This document shows, piece after piece, positions 4,865 through 5,856 of a stretch of DNA of 5,856 bases. The DNA lies in contig CAZAPZ010000098.1 in NCBI GenBank assembly GCA_964487285.1, forward strand, positions 1 to 5,856, written 5' to 3'. Position 1 is the first letter of the stretch; each line of letters begins with the position of its first letter. A program made the translations under genes and the position numbers. The stretch comes from CAZAPZ01 sp964487285 (lineage in GTDB: Bacteria > Campylobacterota_A > Desulfurellia > JAADFJ01). The notes under the pieces were generated by a model. That model was not told where the DNA came from. It searched no databases and saw nothing but the letters and a program-made list of their open reading frames with translations.

Positions 4865-5856
4865 ATTGCCTCCTTCTGCAAAGTTGACACGAGCTTATTT
4901 GAAATATCATCTATCAAAACTTTTGATTCTCCTTCAACCATAATCCTCGCTTTGTTTTCCGTGCCTGAATACCGAAAAATAACCCGCCCGTAATCACCGA
5001 GTTTTTCTTTAGCCGAGTCAAGTGCATATTTAAAATCTTTCATTCTATCAAGAGGTAGTTTTTCTTTTACATCGACAGAATCAATATTTTGCGGATAATT
5101 TTGAAATTTTGCGGATAATTTTGATAACTCTTTTCCCGACTTGAGCATTGCTGCAAGAATAGCAAGAGCTGTTATTATTCCATCACCTGTAGGCAGGAAT
5201 TTTGAGAGTATAATATGACCTGATTGTTCTCCGCCAAGAGATGCACCAATCGCTCTCATTTTCATGGCAACATTACGATCCCCAACAGATGTTCTGACAA
5301 GTTTTATTCCTTCTTTATGCAATCCTATTTCAAGTCCGAGATTGCTCATAATTGTAGCGACAACAATATTACCGGATAAACGGTTTGCATACTTCATTGA
5401 TTCAGCCAAAATAAGCATAACTGCATCGCCATCAACAATTGCTCCGGTTTCATCGGAGAAAATGGCTCTGTCACCATCCCCATCTAATGCAATTCCAATA
5501 TCCGCCGATTCTTCTATAACTTTTTTTGCGGCATTTTCAGGGTATAATGCTCCGCATTTGTGATTGATATTTGTTCCGCTGGGTGATACGCCTATACTTA
5601 TTACATCGGCACCAAGTTCCTTAAGTATCGTAGGGGCTATTTTGTAAGAAGCCCCATTTGCGCAGTCTATAACAATTTTTAGTCCTGATAAAGAGAGATC
5701 TTGAGGAAATGTAGATTTGGCAAAAACAAGATATCTCCCGTTTGCATCATCTATGCGATATGCTTTTCCTATACCAGCACCTTCTGCCCGCACATTATCT
5801 ATTTTATCAGTCAGTATCATTTTTTCTAACTTTTTTTCAACGCTGTCCGGCAACTT
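4861..5856 (-). CDS. glmM: Phosphoglucosamine mutase, C-terminal three quarters (5' end outside the window)
   Basis: GlmM interconverts glucosamine 6-phosphate and glucosamine 1-phosphate on the way to UDP-GlcNAc for peptidoglycan and LPS. The frame continues to the right edge, beginning KLPDSVEKK, so the N-terminal domain with the phosphoserine (TASHNP-type) motif lies outside; about 331 of the usual ~450 residues are present. Numbering from LPD as residues 1-3, the Mg-binding loop ALDGDGDR is at 122-129, the sugar-binding GGEQSGH at 207-213, and the C-terminal phosphate-binding loop RYSGTENKARIMVEG at 294-308, where most family members have RPSGTEP. The stop codon is inside the inverted repeat of the neighbouring element. 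Without the insertion the frame would run three codons further (SCG) and overlap the pdxJ start. A 19-bp repeat lies at 5086-5124. Confidence 0.95.
   Translation of the reverse strand, partial: KLPDSVEKKLEKMILTDKIDNVRAEGAGIGKAYRIDDANGRYLVFAKSTFPQDLSLSGLKIVIDCANGASYKIAPTILKELGADVISIGVSPSGTNINHKCGALYPENAAKKVIEESADIGIALDGDGDRAIFSDETGAIVDGDAVMLILAESMKYANRLSGNIVVATIMSNLGLEIGLHKEGIKLVRTSVGDRNVAMKMRAIGASLGGEQSGHIILSKFLPTGDGIITALAILAAMLKSGKELSKLSAKFQNYPQNIDSVDVKEKLPLDRMKDFKYALDSAKEKLGDYGRVIFRYSGTENKARIMVEGESKVLIDDISNKLVSTLQKEAI
4869..4875 (-). promoter_or_regulatory. Shine-Dalgarno stranded from pdxJ by the element
   Basis: AAGGAGG on the minus strand lies in the last codons of glmM. It now sits 4 nt before the ATG at 4864. 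If the element is removed together with one AT, the spacing to the pdxJ ATG is 7 nt, which is near optimal. It was therefore probably the original pdxJ ribosome binding site (inference). Confidence 0.55.
5086..5124 (-). repeat. Tandem 19-bp direct repeat with 20-nt period inside glmM
   Basis: The plus-strand string ATTTTGCGGATAATTTTGA occurs at 5086-5104 and again at 5106-5124. Since 20 is not a multiple of three, the two copies are read in different frames, giving LSAKFQ and NYPQNI in the protein. The segment aligns by eye with the normal family pattern (LS.L...YPQ) without extra residues, so the gene is intact. Confidence 0.85.

Noticed and set aside
4769..4993. Plus-strand open frame of 74 codons across the right end of the element and into glmM
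   Set aside because: It has no ribosome binding site I can see, resembles no family, and runs antisense into the well-supported glmM coding sequence.

Overview
The window is an ordinary chromosomal stretch from a fairly AT-rich bacterium, with one unusual intergenic insertion. DXP-dependent vitamin B6 synthesis (PdxJ), a type II acyl carrier protein system (AcpS), GlmM-dependent peptidoglycan/LPS precursor synthesis and a tightly packed glmM-pdxJ-acpS-folC cluster suggest a Gram-negative-type bacterium. This gene order resembles what I remember from Desulfobacterota, Nitrospirota and relatives, but the placement is only a weak inference.

Left part, plus strand: the 3' portion of a dynamin-family GTPase (2-1441; the P-loop lies upstream of the window), then a 122-bp gap holding a good sigma-70-type promoter and a strong ribosome binding site, then a complete Bax inhibitor-1/YccA-family membrane protein gene (1564-2271). 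The dynamin gene looks richer in G+C than the rest.

Right part, minus strand, transcribed right to left: glmM (5' end cut by the window edge), pdxJ, acpS and folC. The last three are packed as an operon: a 2-nt gap between pdxJ and acpS, and a 17-nt overlap between acpS and folC. Together they supply a cell-wall precursor, pyridoxal phosphate, active acyl carrier protein and polyglutamylated folate. folC meets the Bax inhibitor gene tail to tail, and a shared TTAA supplies both stop codons.

The most interesting object is a 280-bp segment (4585-4864) between glmM and pdxJ. It is bounded by 32-bp inverted repeats that match at 28 positions, and it looks like a small non-autonomous transposable element (MITE-like). 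Its right end supplies the glmM stop codon. Its left end abuts the pdxJ start codon, leaving a perfect Shine-Dalgarno sequence stranded at the far side. Joining the flanks across the element puts that sequence 7 nt from the pdxJ ATG, which suggests insertion exactly at the junction of two coupled genes. One reading frame runs open through the whole element and stops just past the pdxJ ATG, so it may keep translation coupled. I cannot assign the element to a known family, and no transposase is present.
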